A DNA stretch of 60,382 nucleotides from contig JAKVHY010000036.1 of the NCBI GenBank assembly GCA_023284085.1, positions 1 through 60,382 of the forward strand, in the 5' to 3' direction. The notes beneath the pieces are model-generated. The model had not been told where the DNA came from, searched no databases, and saw only the letters and a list, made by a program, of their open reading frames with translations. This document shows, one piece after another, positions 16,730 through 24,958 of the stretch (the stretch's first letter is position 1; every line of letters begins with the position of its first letter). Source of the DNA: Shewanella benthica. Its GTDB lineage: Bacteria; Pseudomonadota; Gammaproteobacteria; Enterobacterales; Shewanellaceae. The position numbers and the translations under genes are program-made.

Positions 16730-16839
16730 CTAGGAAACTAGGAAACTAGGAAACTAGGAAACTAGGAAACTAGGAAACTAGGAAACGAGGAAACTAGGAA
16801 ACTAGGAAGGAAGCTTGAAACTAGGAAGGAAGCTTGAAA
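16730..16839. repeat. Tandem 8-bp CTAGGAAA array with two 19-bp derivatives
   Basis: About ten tandem copies of the 8-mer CTAGGAAA run from 16730 to 16809 (one copy reads CGAGGAAA), followed by two copies of a 19-base unit CTAGGAAGGAAGCTTGAAA (16802-16839). CTAG is normally a rare tetranucleotide in gammaproteobacteria. The array lies between the aroF promoter region and rplS. No ORF crosses it convincingly. Confidence 0.95.
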
Positions 16840-16875
16840 CTTTCTTAGGCTTACCTAGCTCCTTCCAGCTAAGAA

Positions 16876-16909
16876 CTGGATTCCGGCCACAAGCATGCCG
16901 GAATGACAG
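16876..16909. repeat. REP-like palindrome
   Basis: CTGG precedes ATTCCGGC (16880-16887), which pairs with GCCGGAAT (16897-16904), followed by GACAG. The shape CTGGATTCC...GGAATGACAG is that of short palindromic intergenic repeats common in proteobacteria. It separates the two CTAG arrays. Confidence 0.6.
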
Positions 16910-16943
16910 AGGAGTTTATGAAGAGTTTAGTTATTGAATGAAG

Positions 16944-17047
16944 CTAGGAAGCTAGGAAGCTAGGAAGCTAGGAAGCTAGGAAGCTAGGAAGCTAGGAAGC
17001 TAGGAAGCTAGGAAGCTAGGAAGCTAGGAAGCTGGGAAACTAGGAAT
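16944..17047. repeat. Tandem 8-bp CTAGGAAG array
   Basis: Eleven perfect copies of the 8-mer CTAGGAAG from 16944, then one CTGGGAAA and one CTAGGAAT unit. It differs by one base from the array at 16730-16809, so the two appear related but separately expanded. It sits downstream of the rplS terminator. Confidence 0.95.
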
Positions 17048-17170
17048 GTTGCAAATCTTCTTTGTTTTATCTTTGTGTTTGATTTTTATTTTCCTCGTTC
17101 CTCGGAACTTTCTTAGCCTTACCGCTTAAAACTTATAGCTCGAAACTTTTCTTTCCCCCAAGATCACAAA

Positions 17171-17190
17171 AACCCGCCATAAGGCGGGTT
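17171..17190 (-). terminator. Terminator of the rpsP-rimM-trmD-rplS operon
   Basis: AACCCGCC (17171-17178) pairs with GGCGGGTT (17183-17190) around ATAA, with a T-rich run on the minus strand, 43 bases after the rplS stop. Confidence 0.85.
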
Positions 17191-17232
17191 ATTGTGCGAA
17201 CACTGCATCTTTTCTTACTGCGTACTACTAAA

Positions 17233-17586
17233 TTACTTAGTAGCTAGCTTCTCACGGATACGTGCAGACTTACCTGAACGTTCACGTAGGTAGTAAAGCT
17301 TAGCACGACGAACACGGCCGCGACGCTTAACTTCGATGCTAGAGATGATTGGGCTGTGAATCTGGAACGCACGCTCAACACCTTCACCATTAGAGATCTT
17401 ACGTACTGTGAATGCAGAGTGAACGCCACGGTTACGCTTAGCGATTACAACGCCTTCGAACGCCTGTAGACGCTCTTTACCGCCTTCTACAACACGTACT
17501 TTAACAACTACTGTGTCACCTGCACCAAACTCTGGTACATCTTGCTTCATTTGCTCTTCGTTGAGCATTTTAATGATGTTATTCAT
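17233..17586 (-). CDS. rplS: 50S ribosomal protein L19
   Basis: L19 sits at the 30S-50S interface. The 117-residue product carries VPEFGAGDTVVVKVRVVEG, FEGVVIAKRNRG and VKRRGRVRRAKLYYLRE, typical of the family. GGAG lies before the ATG. It is last in the conserved operon rpsP-rimM-trmD-rplS and is followed by a terminator. Confidence 0.98.
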   Translation of the reverse strand: MNNIIKMLNEEQMKQDVPEFGAGDTVVVKVRVVEGGKERLQAFEGVVIAKRNRGVHSAFTVRKISNGEGVERAFQIHSPIISSIEVKRRGRVRRAKLYYLRERSGKSARIREKLATK

Positions 17587-17621
17587 GAAATAAACTCCAT
17601 ACTAGAAATAACTGATCGTAA

Positions 17622-18368
17622 CTATCCGCTTGGGTTCGTTTGTTCAACAAACTCATTTAACAGCTTCGTTTGCTCGTCAGTCAGAGCTAGATTTTTTAAT
17701 AAATCTGGTCGTCGTAACAAAGTTCTTCCGAGACTTTGTTGCAGACGCCAGCGTCTAATATGTTCGTGGTTGCCACTTAACAATACTGCCGGTACATCTA
17801 AACCATCCAAGCTTTCAGGGCGAGTATAGTGGGGACAATCCAATAATCCGTCAGAGAAGGAATCCTGCTCCGCCGAGGCCTTTTTTCCCAGAACACCAGG
17901 AACCAGCCGTGATACTGAATCAATCAAAGCCATCGCAGGAAGTTCACCGCCCGAAAGCACGTAATCTCCGATTGACCACTCTTCATCCACTTCAGTCTGA
18001 ATAATGCGCTCATCAATACCTTCGTATCGACCACACACTAAAACCAAACTGTCCGATTTAGCTAACTCTTCGACGCCTTGCTGTGTCAGCTTGCGTCCCT
18101 GAGGAGAGAGATAAATCACCTTCACACTGTCACCAATAGCAGCTTTCGCTGCATGGATAGCGTCGCGCAATGGTTGCACCATCATCAACATGCCAGGGCC
18201 ACCACCGTAAGGGCGGTCATCCACGGTATTATGTTTATCATGGGTGAAATCACGAGGATTCCACGTTTGCAACTCCAGCAGGCCATTCTTAACGGCCCGA
18301 CCCGTTACTCCAAAGTCTGTTACGGCGCGAAACATCTCAGGAAACAGGGTTACTACCCCTAACCGCAT
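17622..18368 (-). CDS. trmD: tRNA (guanine-N1-)-methyltransferase
   Basis: TrmD methylates G37 of tRNAs that read CUN, CCN and CGG codons, preventing frameshifts, with S-adenosylmethionine bound in a trefoil knot. The 248-residue product has VTLFPEMF at the start, the DDRPYGGGPGMLM substrate loop, the knot segment LVCGRYEGIDERII and SIGDYVLSGGELPAM. GAGGT precedes the ATG. It lies between rimM and rplS, 16 bases after the former. Confidence 0.98.
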   Translation of the reverse strand: MRLGVVTLFPEMFRAVTDFGVTGRAVKNGLLELQTWNPRDFTHDKHNTVDDRPYGGGPGMLMMVQPLRDAIHAAKAAIGDSVKVIYLSPQGRKLTQQGVEELAKSDSLVLVCGRYEGIDERIIQTEVDEEWSIGDYVLSGGELPAMALIDSVSRLVPGVLGKKASAEQDSFSDGLLDCPHYTRPESLDGLDVPAVLLSGNHEHIRRWRLQQSLGRTLLRRPDLLKNLALTDEQTKLLNEFVEQTNPSG

Positions 18369-18383
18369 ATGTTCTACCTCGAC

Positions 18384-18914
18384 TTAAAAGTCCGGATCCC
18401 AATCCACTATGATCTGTTTTTCCGTCAAGTTCACCTCGATGATGAACTGTTCGGTGACAAAGGGGATCATACGTTCCGCTTTGCCGAAGCCATCTTTCAC
18501 GTTGGCTTTAACTAAGAGCACGTCATTCGATCCTGTTTCCACGATCTCCTGCACCTTGCCCATGTTGTAACCTTTGGTATTAACCACTTCACAACCGATA
18601 AGATCTCGCCAGTAGAATTCATCTTCCGGCAAGGTCTCCATCTGCTGCGGAGTGACCGCAATCTCACAATTTGTGAGCATTTGCGCCTGGTCCCGAGTTT
18701 CTACCCCTTCAAGAGAAGCGACAACCGCCTTACCCTGAAAGCGCCACTGCAGCACCTTAACCTCGCGCCATTCACCTTGCTCTTTAATCAACCAAGGAGA
18801 ATAGTCAAAAATACCTTCAACAGAATCGGTATAGGTAGTGATCTTCAACCAACCCTTAATGCCATGACTGGATCCTAATTTCCCCAGTACGACAGGTTCT
18901 TGTTTACTACTCAT
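18384..18914 (-). CDS. rimM: 16S rRNA processing protein RimM
   Basis: RimM binds S19 and helps maturation of the 30S head. The 176-residue product starts with VVLGKLGSSHGIKGWLKI (RimM N-terminal barrel) and has a PRC-barrel half (EFYWRDLIGCEVVN... DVLLVKANV... IPFV) with the final IIVDWDPDF. The ATG at 18914 is taken rather than the adjacent upstream TTG. It is 18 bases after rpsP in the operon. Confidence 0.97.
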   Translation of the reverse strand: MSSKQEPVVLGKLGSSHGIKGWLKITTYTDSVEGIFDYSPWLIKEQGEWREVKVLQWRFQGKAVVASLEGVETRDQAQMLTNCEIAVTPQQMETLPEDEFYWRDLIGCEVVNTKGYNMGKVQEIVETGSNDVLLVKANVKDGFGKAERMIPFVTEQFIIEVNLTEKQIIVDWDPDF

Positions 18915-18934
18915 CAATCTATACCTTAACGCTA

Positions 18935-19186
18935 TTAAGCAGCAGCTTTACGTGCGTCTTTGATCAACTTAGCTACACGATCAGATGTAGTAGCACCAGT
19001 TGCAACCCAGTGCTCAACGCGAGCTAGGTCTAAACGTAGAGTTTCTTCCTGGCCACGAGCCATTGGGTTGAAGAAACCAACACGTTCGATGAAACGACCG
19101 TCACGAGCCTTACGGCTATCAGCAACTACGATGTTGTAAAATGGACGCTTTTTTGCGCCGCCACGAGCTAAACGAATGGTAACCAT
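18935..19186 (-). CDS. rpsP: 30S ribosomal protein S16
   Basis: S16 is an early-assembly 30S protein. The 83-residue product begins MVTIRLARGGAKKRPFYNIV and contains RDGRFIERVGFFNP, both family hallmarks. GAGGATAAAAG precedes the ATG; a longer in-frame extension upstream has no family support. First gene of the rpsP-rimM-trmD-rplS operon. Confidence 0.98.
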   Translation of the reverse strand: MVTIRLARGGAKKRPFYNIVVADSRKARDGRFIERVGFFNPMARGQEETLRLDLARVEHWVATGATTSDRVAKLIKDARKAAA

Positions 19187-19402
19187 GCGTCTTTTATCCT
19201 CTAATGATTTGCTTCTCAAGAAGCAAAAATAAAAACTGGAACTCCGTGTTCGCGAAGAGTCCCAGATAGAAAGCCGCACGATTTTACCTTACTCGTCGGC
19301 GAATGCAACCAAATATAGCGATTCTGATTAAATTCCACCCTCTTTAATCAAAATGCCTATCGATATTTTTACATCTAGGACTTACTTAAAAGCTGATGTA
19401 AA

Positions 19403-19440
19403 TAAAAAACCCACAGATAACAATATTAGCATCTGTGGGT
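19403..19440 (-). terminator. Terminator downstream of ffh
   Basis: On the minus strand ACCCACAGAT (19440-19431) pairs with ATCTGTGGGT (19418-19409), then a T run. It separates ffh from the rpsP operon, which must therefore have its own promoter in 19187-19402. Confidence 0.88.
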
Positions 19441-19465
19441 TATTAAACTGATTAAACAGGGGTCT

Positions 19466-20839
19466 TTAACGACCCGGCATCTTCATTCCTGGCGGTAGCA
19501 TGCCACTCATACCACGCATCATCTTCTTCATGCCGCCTTTAGCTGACATCTTCTTCATCATTTTTTGCATCTGAGTAAACTGCTTAAGCAAACGGTTCAC
19601 ATCTTGGATCTGCGTACCAGAACCCAAAGCAATTCTACGCTTACGTGAACCTTTAATGATATCGGGACGCTTACGCTCACCCTGTGTCATAGAGTTAATG
19701 ATGGCTTCCATCTGGTTAGTCATCTTACCGCTCTGCACCTGAGCAAGTGCCTCCGGTGGCAGTTGGCCGACGCCAGGCAGTTTTTCAATCATGCCCATCA
19801 TGCCGCCCATGTTCTTCATCTGCTGCAGCTGTTCACGGAAATCTTCGAGATCGAAGCTACCGCCTTTCTTCACTTTAGCCGCGAGCTTCATCGCCTTTTC
19901 TTTATCGACGCCGCGCTCAACTTCTTCGATAAGTGACAGCACATCACCCATACCTAAGATACGTGAAGCGATACGATCCGGATGGAATGCCTCTAAGGCG
20001 TCAGTTTTCTCGCCCACACCCAAGAATTTAATGGGCTTGCCGGTAATATGACGAATAGACAGAGCCGCACCACCGCGAGCATCACCGTCGACCTTAGTCA
20101 GTACAATACCCGTTAAAGGTAGCGCTTCATTGAAGGCCTTAGCCGTGTTAGCCGCATCCTGACCCGTCATCGCATCGACAACAAACAGAGTCTCGACAGG
20201 ATTTACCGCGGCATGCAGCGCCTTAATCTCATCCATCATGCTCTCATCGACATGCAGACGACCCGCAGTATCGACAATCACCACATCGATGAACTTAAGC
20301 TTGGCATGCGCCAGCGCCGCGTTAACGATATCGATAGGCTTCTGGCTGACATCAGATGGGAAGAATTGGACATCGACTTCGATAGCCAAGGTCTCCAGCT
20401 GTTTAATCGCCGCCGGACGGTATACGTCGGCGCTCACAACTAATACAGATTTCTTCTCACGCTCGCGGAGGAACTTACCCAGCTTAGCAACACTGGTGGT
20501 TTTACCCGCACCTTGAAGGCCTGCCATCATGATCACTGCCGGCGGCTGCGCCGAAAGATTTAGGCCTTCGTTGACCTCACCCATGGCGTTTTCAAGTTCG
20601 CTCTGGACTATCTTGATGAATGCTTGCCCCGGACTCAGACTCTTTGAGACCTCTTGACCAACGGCACGCTCTTTAACGCTGTTGACGAAGGCGCGCACAA
20701 CAGGCAAGGCTACATCGGCCTCAAGCAGTGCCATACGCACTTCTCGTAGAGTGTCCTTAACATTATCTTCTGTTAAGCGACCACGACCACTGATATTTTT
20801 CAGCGTGCGTGACAATCTGTCCGTTAGGTTCTCAAACAT
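19466..20839 (-). CDS. ffh: Signal recognition particle protein Ffh
   Basis: Ffh with 4.5S RNA and FtsY brings nascent membrane proteins to the translocon. The 457-residue product has the N domain, the GTPase domain (GLQGAGKTTSVAKLG P-loop, DTAGRLH, TKVDGDARGG), and a methionine-rich M domain near the C-terminus (MQKMMKKMSAKGGMKKMM). No strong ribosome site is visible before the ATG. It is divergent from ypjD, as in E. coli. Confidence 0.97.
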   Translation of the reverse strand: MFENLTDRLSRTLKNISGRGRLTEDNVKDTLREVRMALLEADVALPVVRAFVNSVKERAVGQEVSKSLSPGQAFIKIVQSELENAMGEVNEGLNLSAQPPAVIMMAGLQGAGKTTSVAKLGKFLREREKKSVLVVSADVYRPAAIKQLETLAIEVDVQFFPSDVSQKPIDIVNAALAHAKLKFIDVVIVDTAGRLHVDESMMDEIKALHAAVNPVETLFVVDAMTGQDAANTAKAFNEALPLTGIVLTKVDGDARGGAALSIRHITGKPIKFLGVGEKTDALEAFHPDRIASRILGMGDVLSLIEEVERGVDKEKAMKLAAKVKKGGSFDLEDFREQLQQMKNMGGMMGMIEKLPGVGQLPPEALAQVQSGKMTNQMEAIINSMTQGERKRPDIIKGSRKRRIALGSGTQIQDVNRLLKQFTQMQKMMKKMSAKGGMKKMMRGMSGMLPPGMKMPGR

Positions 20840-21144
20840 TATCGCGTTCTTACCATTTAGAATTCATATTAATGAGCAGTATTATAGCGACGCCCAGATA
20901 ATATGCTACTGCTATGGTGCAAGATAACCGGCTCCCCCCCTCTATAAAGCCGGACTAAAGTGTAAAACTTAGGTCTAACGCTCAGAAAGCACTAATTTTT
21001 GTACCTTTATCTACTGCACAAGTCACCTTAGCTCGTGTTACTCTAGGAGTAAGATTAAAAAGAAGGCTTTCCTTGCTTCTCACCCTTCGCATTGGTGGTG
21101 GGTTAAGCAGTCCATAGCAAACAAAACGATAGGTTAATTACTCA
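20840..21144. other. Divergent promoter region ffh / ypjD
   Basis: A 305-base gap between divergent genes. It contains a run of six Cs around 20935-20940 and an inverted AAGNAGAAGG-type purine run, but no regulatory site I can name. Promoters for both genes are expected here. Confidence 0.4.
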
Positions 21145-21933
21145 ATGGTTTTATTTTCCGCTTCAGCCATGCTCTTTTACTCCATTGCCTTAGTGTTAGT
21201 GGCCAGTCGCCTGTTTCATGCCGATGGGCCTAATCGCCGTCTTGTCGCTGGCTTTGCCGCTATTGGAGTGGTACTTCATGCGGCAGCGTTATCTCAGGCT
21301 ATCCTGACAACCGATGGACAAAATTTCAGTCTGACCAATGTCATCTCTATGGTGAACTGGATCATTGCCTTCAGCTTTACCGTCTTATTATTCAGACTCA
21401 AGATGATAGTTGTCGTGCCAGTTGTGTATGCCTGCTCCGTCATCTCGGTCGCACTACTCTGGCTGGTGCCACCGCAATACATCATCCATTTTGAGATCCA
21501 TCCCGACATATTGGTCCATGTTGTGCTGTCATTAATGGCCTATAGCGCCCTGATGATTGCCGCACTCTACGCCATACAGCTGGCGATAATTCAACATAGA
21601 TTAAAGAGCAAGAAGCTAATGCTGAGCCCGGCGATGCCACCTCTGATGACAGTTGAAAAACAACTTTATCATCTGGTGATTGTCGGCGTTATCTTATTGA
21701 GTCTCTCCCTCGCTACCGGTTTTATCTTCCTCGATGACATGTTCGAAGATGGCAAGGGCCACAAGGCTGTACTGTCTATCATGGCCTGGTTTACCTATAT
21801 CGCCATGCTTGCTCAACAGTATTGGGTGGGCTGTAGAATAAGGACCGCGGTAGTTTATACCCTCACGGGAGCCGCCATGCTGTCACTGGCCTATTTTGGC
21901 GCCAGAATAGTAAAAGAGATCATATTATCTTAA
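21145..21933 (+). CDS. ypjD: Inner-membrane protein YpjD, cytochrome c assembly (CcsA-like) family
   Basis: The 262-residue product is a polytopic membrane protein with about eight hydrophobic helices. Family features include HPDILVHVVLSLMAYSALMIAALYA and the conserved motif near LSLATGFIFLDD..., GHKAVLSIMAWFTY; histidines in HVVLSL and GHK resemble the haem-handling residues of CcsA/CcmC proteins. Its biochemical role is not settled. Position beside ffh and upstream of yfjD is the same as in E. coli and supports the name. Confidence 0.88.
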   Translation: MVLFSASAMLFYSIALVLVASRLFHADGPNRRLVAGFAAIGVVLHAAALSQAILTTDGQNFSLTNVISMVNWIIAFSFTVLLFRLKMIVVVPVVYACSVISVALLWLVPPQYIIHFEIHPDILVHVVLSLMAYSALMIAALYAIQLAIIQHRLKSKKLMLSPAMPPLMTVEKQLYHLVIVGVILLSLSLATGFIFLDDMFEDGKGHKAVLSIMAWFTYIAMLAQQYWVGCRIRTAVVYTLTGAAMLSLAYFGARIVKEIILS

Positions 21934-22134
21934 TCATTTCAACGACTAACTCTCTATATGCGCTACGTTTCCCTCTGCGCATATAGACGGGCTAACTTGA
22001 CACAAAACTCAAATCGATGTAATTACTATTCTTTGAATAAATTCTAAATACAGACATACCCGAAATTCAGATAAGCTAACAGATATAGCGATAACTGAAT
22101 TGCAGATGTCATAGCTAACTAATGGAGCTCCTTT

Positions 22135-23412
22135 TTGGACGCCATCTCAACCAGCGCATTGCTCATCATTCTTGTCGTGTTACTCATCATCTCAGCCTAT
22201 TTCTCGGGCTCAGAAACCGCCATGATGACACTTAATCGCTATAGACTTAAGCACTTAGCCTCCAGCGGCCATAAGGGTGCTATGCGCGCGATGAAGTTAC
22301 TGGACAGGCCCGACAGACTCATAGGTCTGATCCTCATCGGCAATAACTTAGTCAACATCCTCGCCTCAGCTATAGCAACTATCATAGGTATGCGGCTATT
22401 TGGCGATATGGGCGTGGCCATCTCAACCGGCGTACTCACCTTAGTGGTGCTGGTCTTCGCCGAGGTGACGCCGAAAACCATAGCGGCCCTGCACCCGGAG
22501 CGCATCGCCTTCCCATCCAGCTTACTGCTCAAATGGTTGCTGGTTATCCTCTTACCCCTGGTGAAAGCGGTAAACTTGTTCACCTCAGGCTTTCTGCACT
22601 TACTGGGAATACGTTCAGTTAAAACCTCAGATGCCCTAAGCAAAGAGGAACTCAGAACCGTAGTTCACGAGGCAGGCGCACTCATCCCCAGGCGTCACCA
22701 GGAGATGTTGCTGTCGATAATGGACCTTGAGAAAGTGACCGTAGAAGACATCATGATCCCCCGCTCTGAGCTGTTCGCCATCAATATCAATGATGACTTC
22801 AAGAGCATCACCAAGCAGATGATCCAGAGCCCCCACACTCGGGTTCTGCTGTTTAGAGACAATATCGACGATGCCGTCGGCTTCGTGCACCTGCGTGATG
22901 CACTGCGTTTACAGTCTAAGAATCAGTTCAGCAAGTCATCCTTGCTACGAGCGGTGAAAGAGCTCTACTTCATCCCAGAGGGCACGCCTCTCAATGTGCA
23001 ACTGGGTAATTTCCAGCAGAACAAGGAGCGTATCGGCCTTGTGGTAGATGAATACGGTGATATTCAAGGGTTAGTCACCCTCGAAGACATACTCGAAGAG
23101 ATAGTGGGCGATTTTACCACTTCATCGGAACCCACCCCGAGTGAGGAAATTAGCCAGCAACAAGATGGTAGCTTCCTTATCGAAGCCTGCATCAATATTC
23201 GGGAACTCAACAAAGAGATGAAATGGGACTTTCCCACCACTGGACCTAAGACCCTCAACGGTCTTATCATCGAATATCTGGAAGACATTCCCCCTCCAAA
23301 TACCAGCATGCGTATTTCAGGCTACCCCATCGAAGTCATCGACGTGGCCGAAAACATGATTAAAACCGTGCGTATCATGCCGCAGCACTATGAACTTCCA
23401 AAGAAGGCATAA
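22135..23412 (+). CDS. yfjD: CNNM/CorC-type transporter with CBS domains
   Basis: The 425-residue protein has an N-terminal CNNM membrane domain (FSGSETAMMTLNRYRLKHL; LIGNNLVNILASA; VFAEVTPKTIAALHPE), two CBS domains (about 200-320; VEDIMIPRSELFAI, VDEYGDIQGLVTLEDILEEIVGD) and a C-terminal CorC_HlyC domain. Members are implicated in Mg2+/Co2+ efflux or cation homeostasis. The start codon is TTG at 22135, with GGAG eight bases upstream. It follows ypjD on the same strand, 200 bases away. Confidence 0.93.
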   Translation: MDAISTSALLIILVVLLIISAYFSGSETAMMTLNRYRLKHLASSGHKGAMRAMKLLDRPDRLIGLILIGNNLVNILASAIATIIGMRLFGDMGVAISTGVLTLVVLVFAEVTPKTIAALHPERIAFPSSLLLKWLLVILLPLVKAVNLFTSGFLHLLGIRSVKTSDALSKEELRTVVHEAGALIPRRHQEMLLSIMDLEKVTVEDIMIPRSELFAININDDFKSITKQMIQSPHTRVLLFRDNIDDAVGFVHLRDALRLQSKNQFSKSSLLRAVKELYFIPEGTPLNVQLGNFQQNKERIGLVVDEYGDIQGLVTLEDILEEIVGDFTTSSEPTPSEEISQQQDGSFLIEACINIRELNKEMKWDFPTTGPKTLNGLIIEYLEDIPPPNTSMRISGYPIEVIDVAENMIKTVRIMPQHYELPKKA

Positions 23413-23441
23413 ACGGCACTGATAAAAAGAGAACTCACAGA

Positions 23442-23462
23442 AAAGGCGCATAATGCGCCTTT
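23442..23462 (+). terminator. Terminator downstream of yfjD
   Basis: AAAGGCGCA (23442-23450) and TGCGCCTTT (23454-23462) form a perfect hairpin followed by Ts. It may also serve the convergent gene ending at 23490. Confidence 0.87.
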
Positions 23463-23489
23463 TTCATTAACAGATGAATCCGAATTCAT

Positions 23490-24035
23490 TTAGGATCTCG
23501 CTTCCCGGCGCTGTGTCTCCAGAGCGCGGCGCTTTGCTACCGCCATTGGGGTTATCAGCTTATCTAACTCTTTCTCCAGCCCTAACATAAAATACAATTC
23601 TGCCATCAAGAAAAATGGCCCAATCAAGAGCTGGTTAAGATCGTCGACAAAAGCAGGCTTGGCCTTCTCATATTTATGGCCAATAAGCTGGAACACCCAA
23701 CCAATAACAAACACGGCTATAGCTATCCACACCGCGCCTTGCACCTCGGCAACCAAATGAGAGCTATAGAGAACAGGCAGAATGAACAAGGTTAAGCCAA
23801 ACGCCAGGCGGGCATGCAGTTTGAAATAATAGATAAGCACACCAATAGCGAAGGCCGACGCCACATTGATGCTGATGGCAGGATCATCCCAGGCGAAAAA
23901 ATTAACCGGGATAAGGTTTAGCAGTAAAAATATCGACCAGATGATCAAAGGAACCCCAACAAAATGAGTCCTGATATTCTTCGGATTCAAGTGAACACTC
24001 TTATAAGTCGATAACTGCTCTTCGGCGGATTTCAT
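23490..24035 (-). CDS. Mpo1-like (DUF962 / YGL010w) membrane protein
   Basis: The 181-residue protein has four to five hydrophobic helices and the family segments YKSVHLNPKNIRTHFVGVPLIIW near the start, FQLIGHKYEKAKPA in the middle and GPFFLMAELYF near the end. The histidines in NIRTHFVGVP and IGHKYE are conserved in the Mpo1 family, whose yeast member is an iron-dependent dioxygenase of 2-hydroxy fatty acids. Whether the bacterial protein has this activity is unknown. The ATG at 24035 is preferred over an in-frame TTG 15 bases upstream, with GGGAG as ribosome site. Confidence 0.87.
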   Translation of the reverse strand: MKSAEEQLSTYKSVHLNPKNIRTHFVGVPLIIWSIFLLLNLIPVNFFAWDDPAISINVASAFAIGVLIYYFKLHARLAFGLTLFILPVLYSSHLVAEVQGAVWIAIAVFVIGWVFQLIGHKYEKAKPAFVDDLNQLLIGPFFLMAELYFMLGLEKELDKLITPMAVAKRRALETQRREARS

Positions 24036-24958
24036 CTGCTCTTCTCCCAAGGGGCTAAGGTTTATTATTAGGGTTTAATTATAGTGATTAAACTTTTCAC
24101 TTTTATTTAGCTCGCCACTAGCTTGTAGTGTATGCAGCGACTAAGTGTGACGCCCGTCTCATTTAACACAATCCTAACCTAATGGATTTTGCCCTGTTTT
24201 AATAGAGTAAAAGGTCAAAAACTTGTTTACTTGTCGGATAACAAGTTTCTGAAATATCCTTTGAGTAGGGCTCATTGGACTTAATTGTTATTTGATTAGT
24301 TTGCTAAGTACCATAGCTTCGCTGGTATTTATTGCTTGCAGCAGGTGCTGTATAGAATATACGAATGTCGTGATCACATGGATGTGAAAGAACGGCCTCA
24401 CATGCAGATACTTCTGTGAGACGCTGGCTCTTAATTTCATAAGAAGTGTCCCTATACGCTCTGCGGTTTCAAACAACTTCCATGTTTAACAGCCAGTTCG
24501 ACAAATATGTCCATATACAACAGCCAGTTCAGCTTCCATGCTTCCATGCTTCCATGCTTCTCGTTCATAGGCTCATGACTATGCCATATTCACCCTATCT
24601 CTCGCTCAAAGAGTTCACAGAGTGAAACTTCGCCCTGAAACCGAAGGTCATTGCCGTGTTCACACCTGAGTGCTTCTTCGAATTAATATTATTTGGTAGT
24701 AACAGGTTTCTGAACCGAAACGTGTTAGATCTTAAGTTCTGAAGAGGGTAATGAAATATCTAAATAGTCTAATTAGCTACGACCCCTTTATCTGACATTG
24801 GCCCCTATCACCGCCATCAGTGTCAATATTTATGAACATCTGTGCGGCAATTGTTTTAGGTCTCAGCTATCAGTTTTCGGCCTGATCGATATTGCATTTG
24901 ACCCGGCCTTGCTAGTATTTCGATAGCTAACAATTAAAAAATACCCAGGGAAATATCA
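24036..24958. other. Repeat-rich gap, no gene seen
   Basis: Over 900 bases without a convincing gene. Seen here: 3.5 tandem copies of GCTTCCAT at 24532-24561; two copies of AACAGCCAGTTC at 24488-24499 and 24519-24530; and, on the minus strand near 24615-24645, a block CTTCGGTTTCAGGGCGAAG that recurs in related form at about 26473 and 26578. A 62-codon frame on the minus strand at 24288-24476 overlaps the CGCAGAGCG-containing repeat and has no ribosome site, so I do not call it. AT-rich DNA just before 24959 could hold the promoter of the next gene. Confidence 0.6.

Noticed and set aside
16730..17047. CRISPR or coding repeat in the CTAG arrays
   Set aside because: Eight-base head-to-tail units with no spacers; frames through them lack starts and would give only low-complexity peptides.
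24288..24476. 62-codon ORF on the minus strand in the repeat-rich gap
   Set aside because: No ribosome site, overlaps a dispersed repeat block, and no family resemblance.
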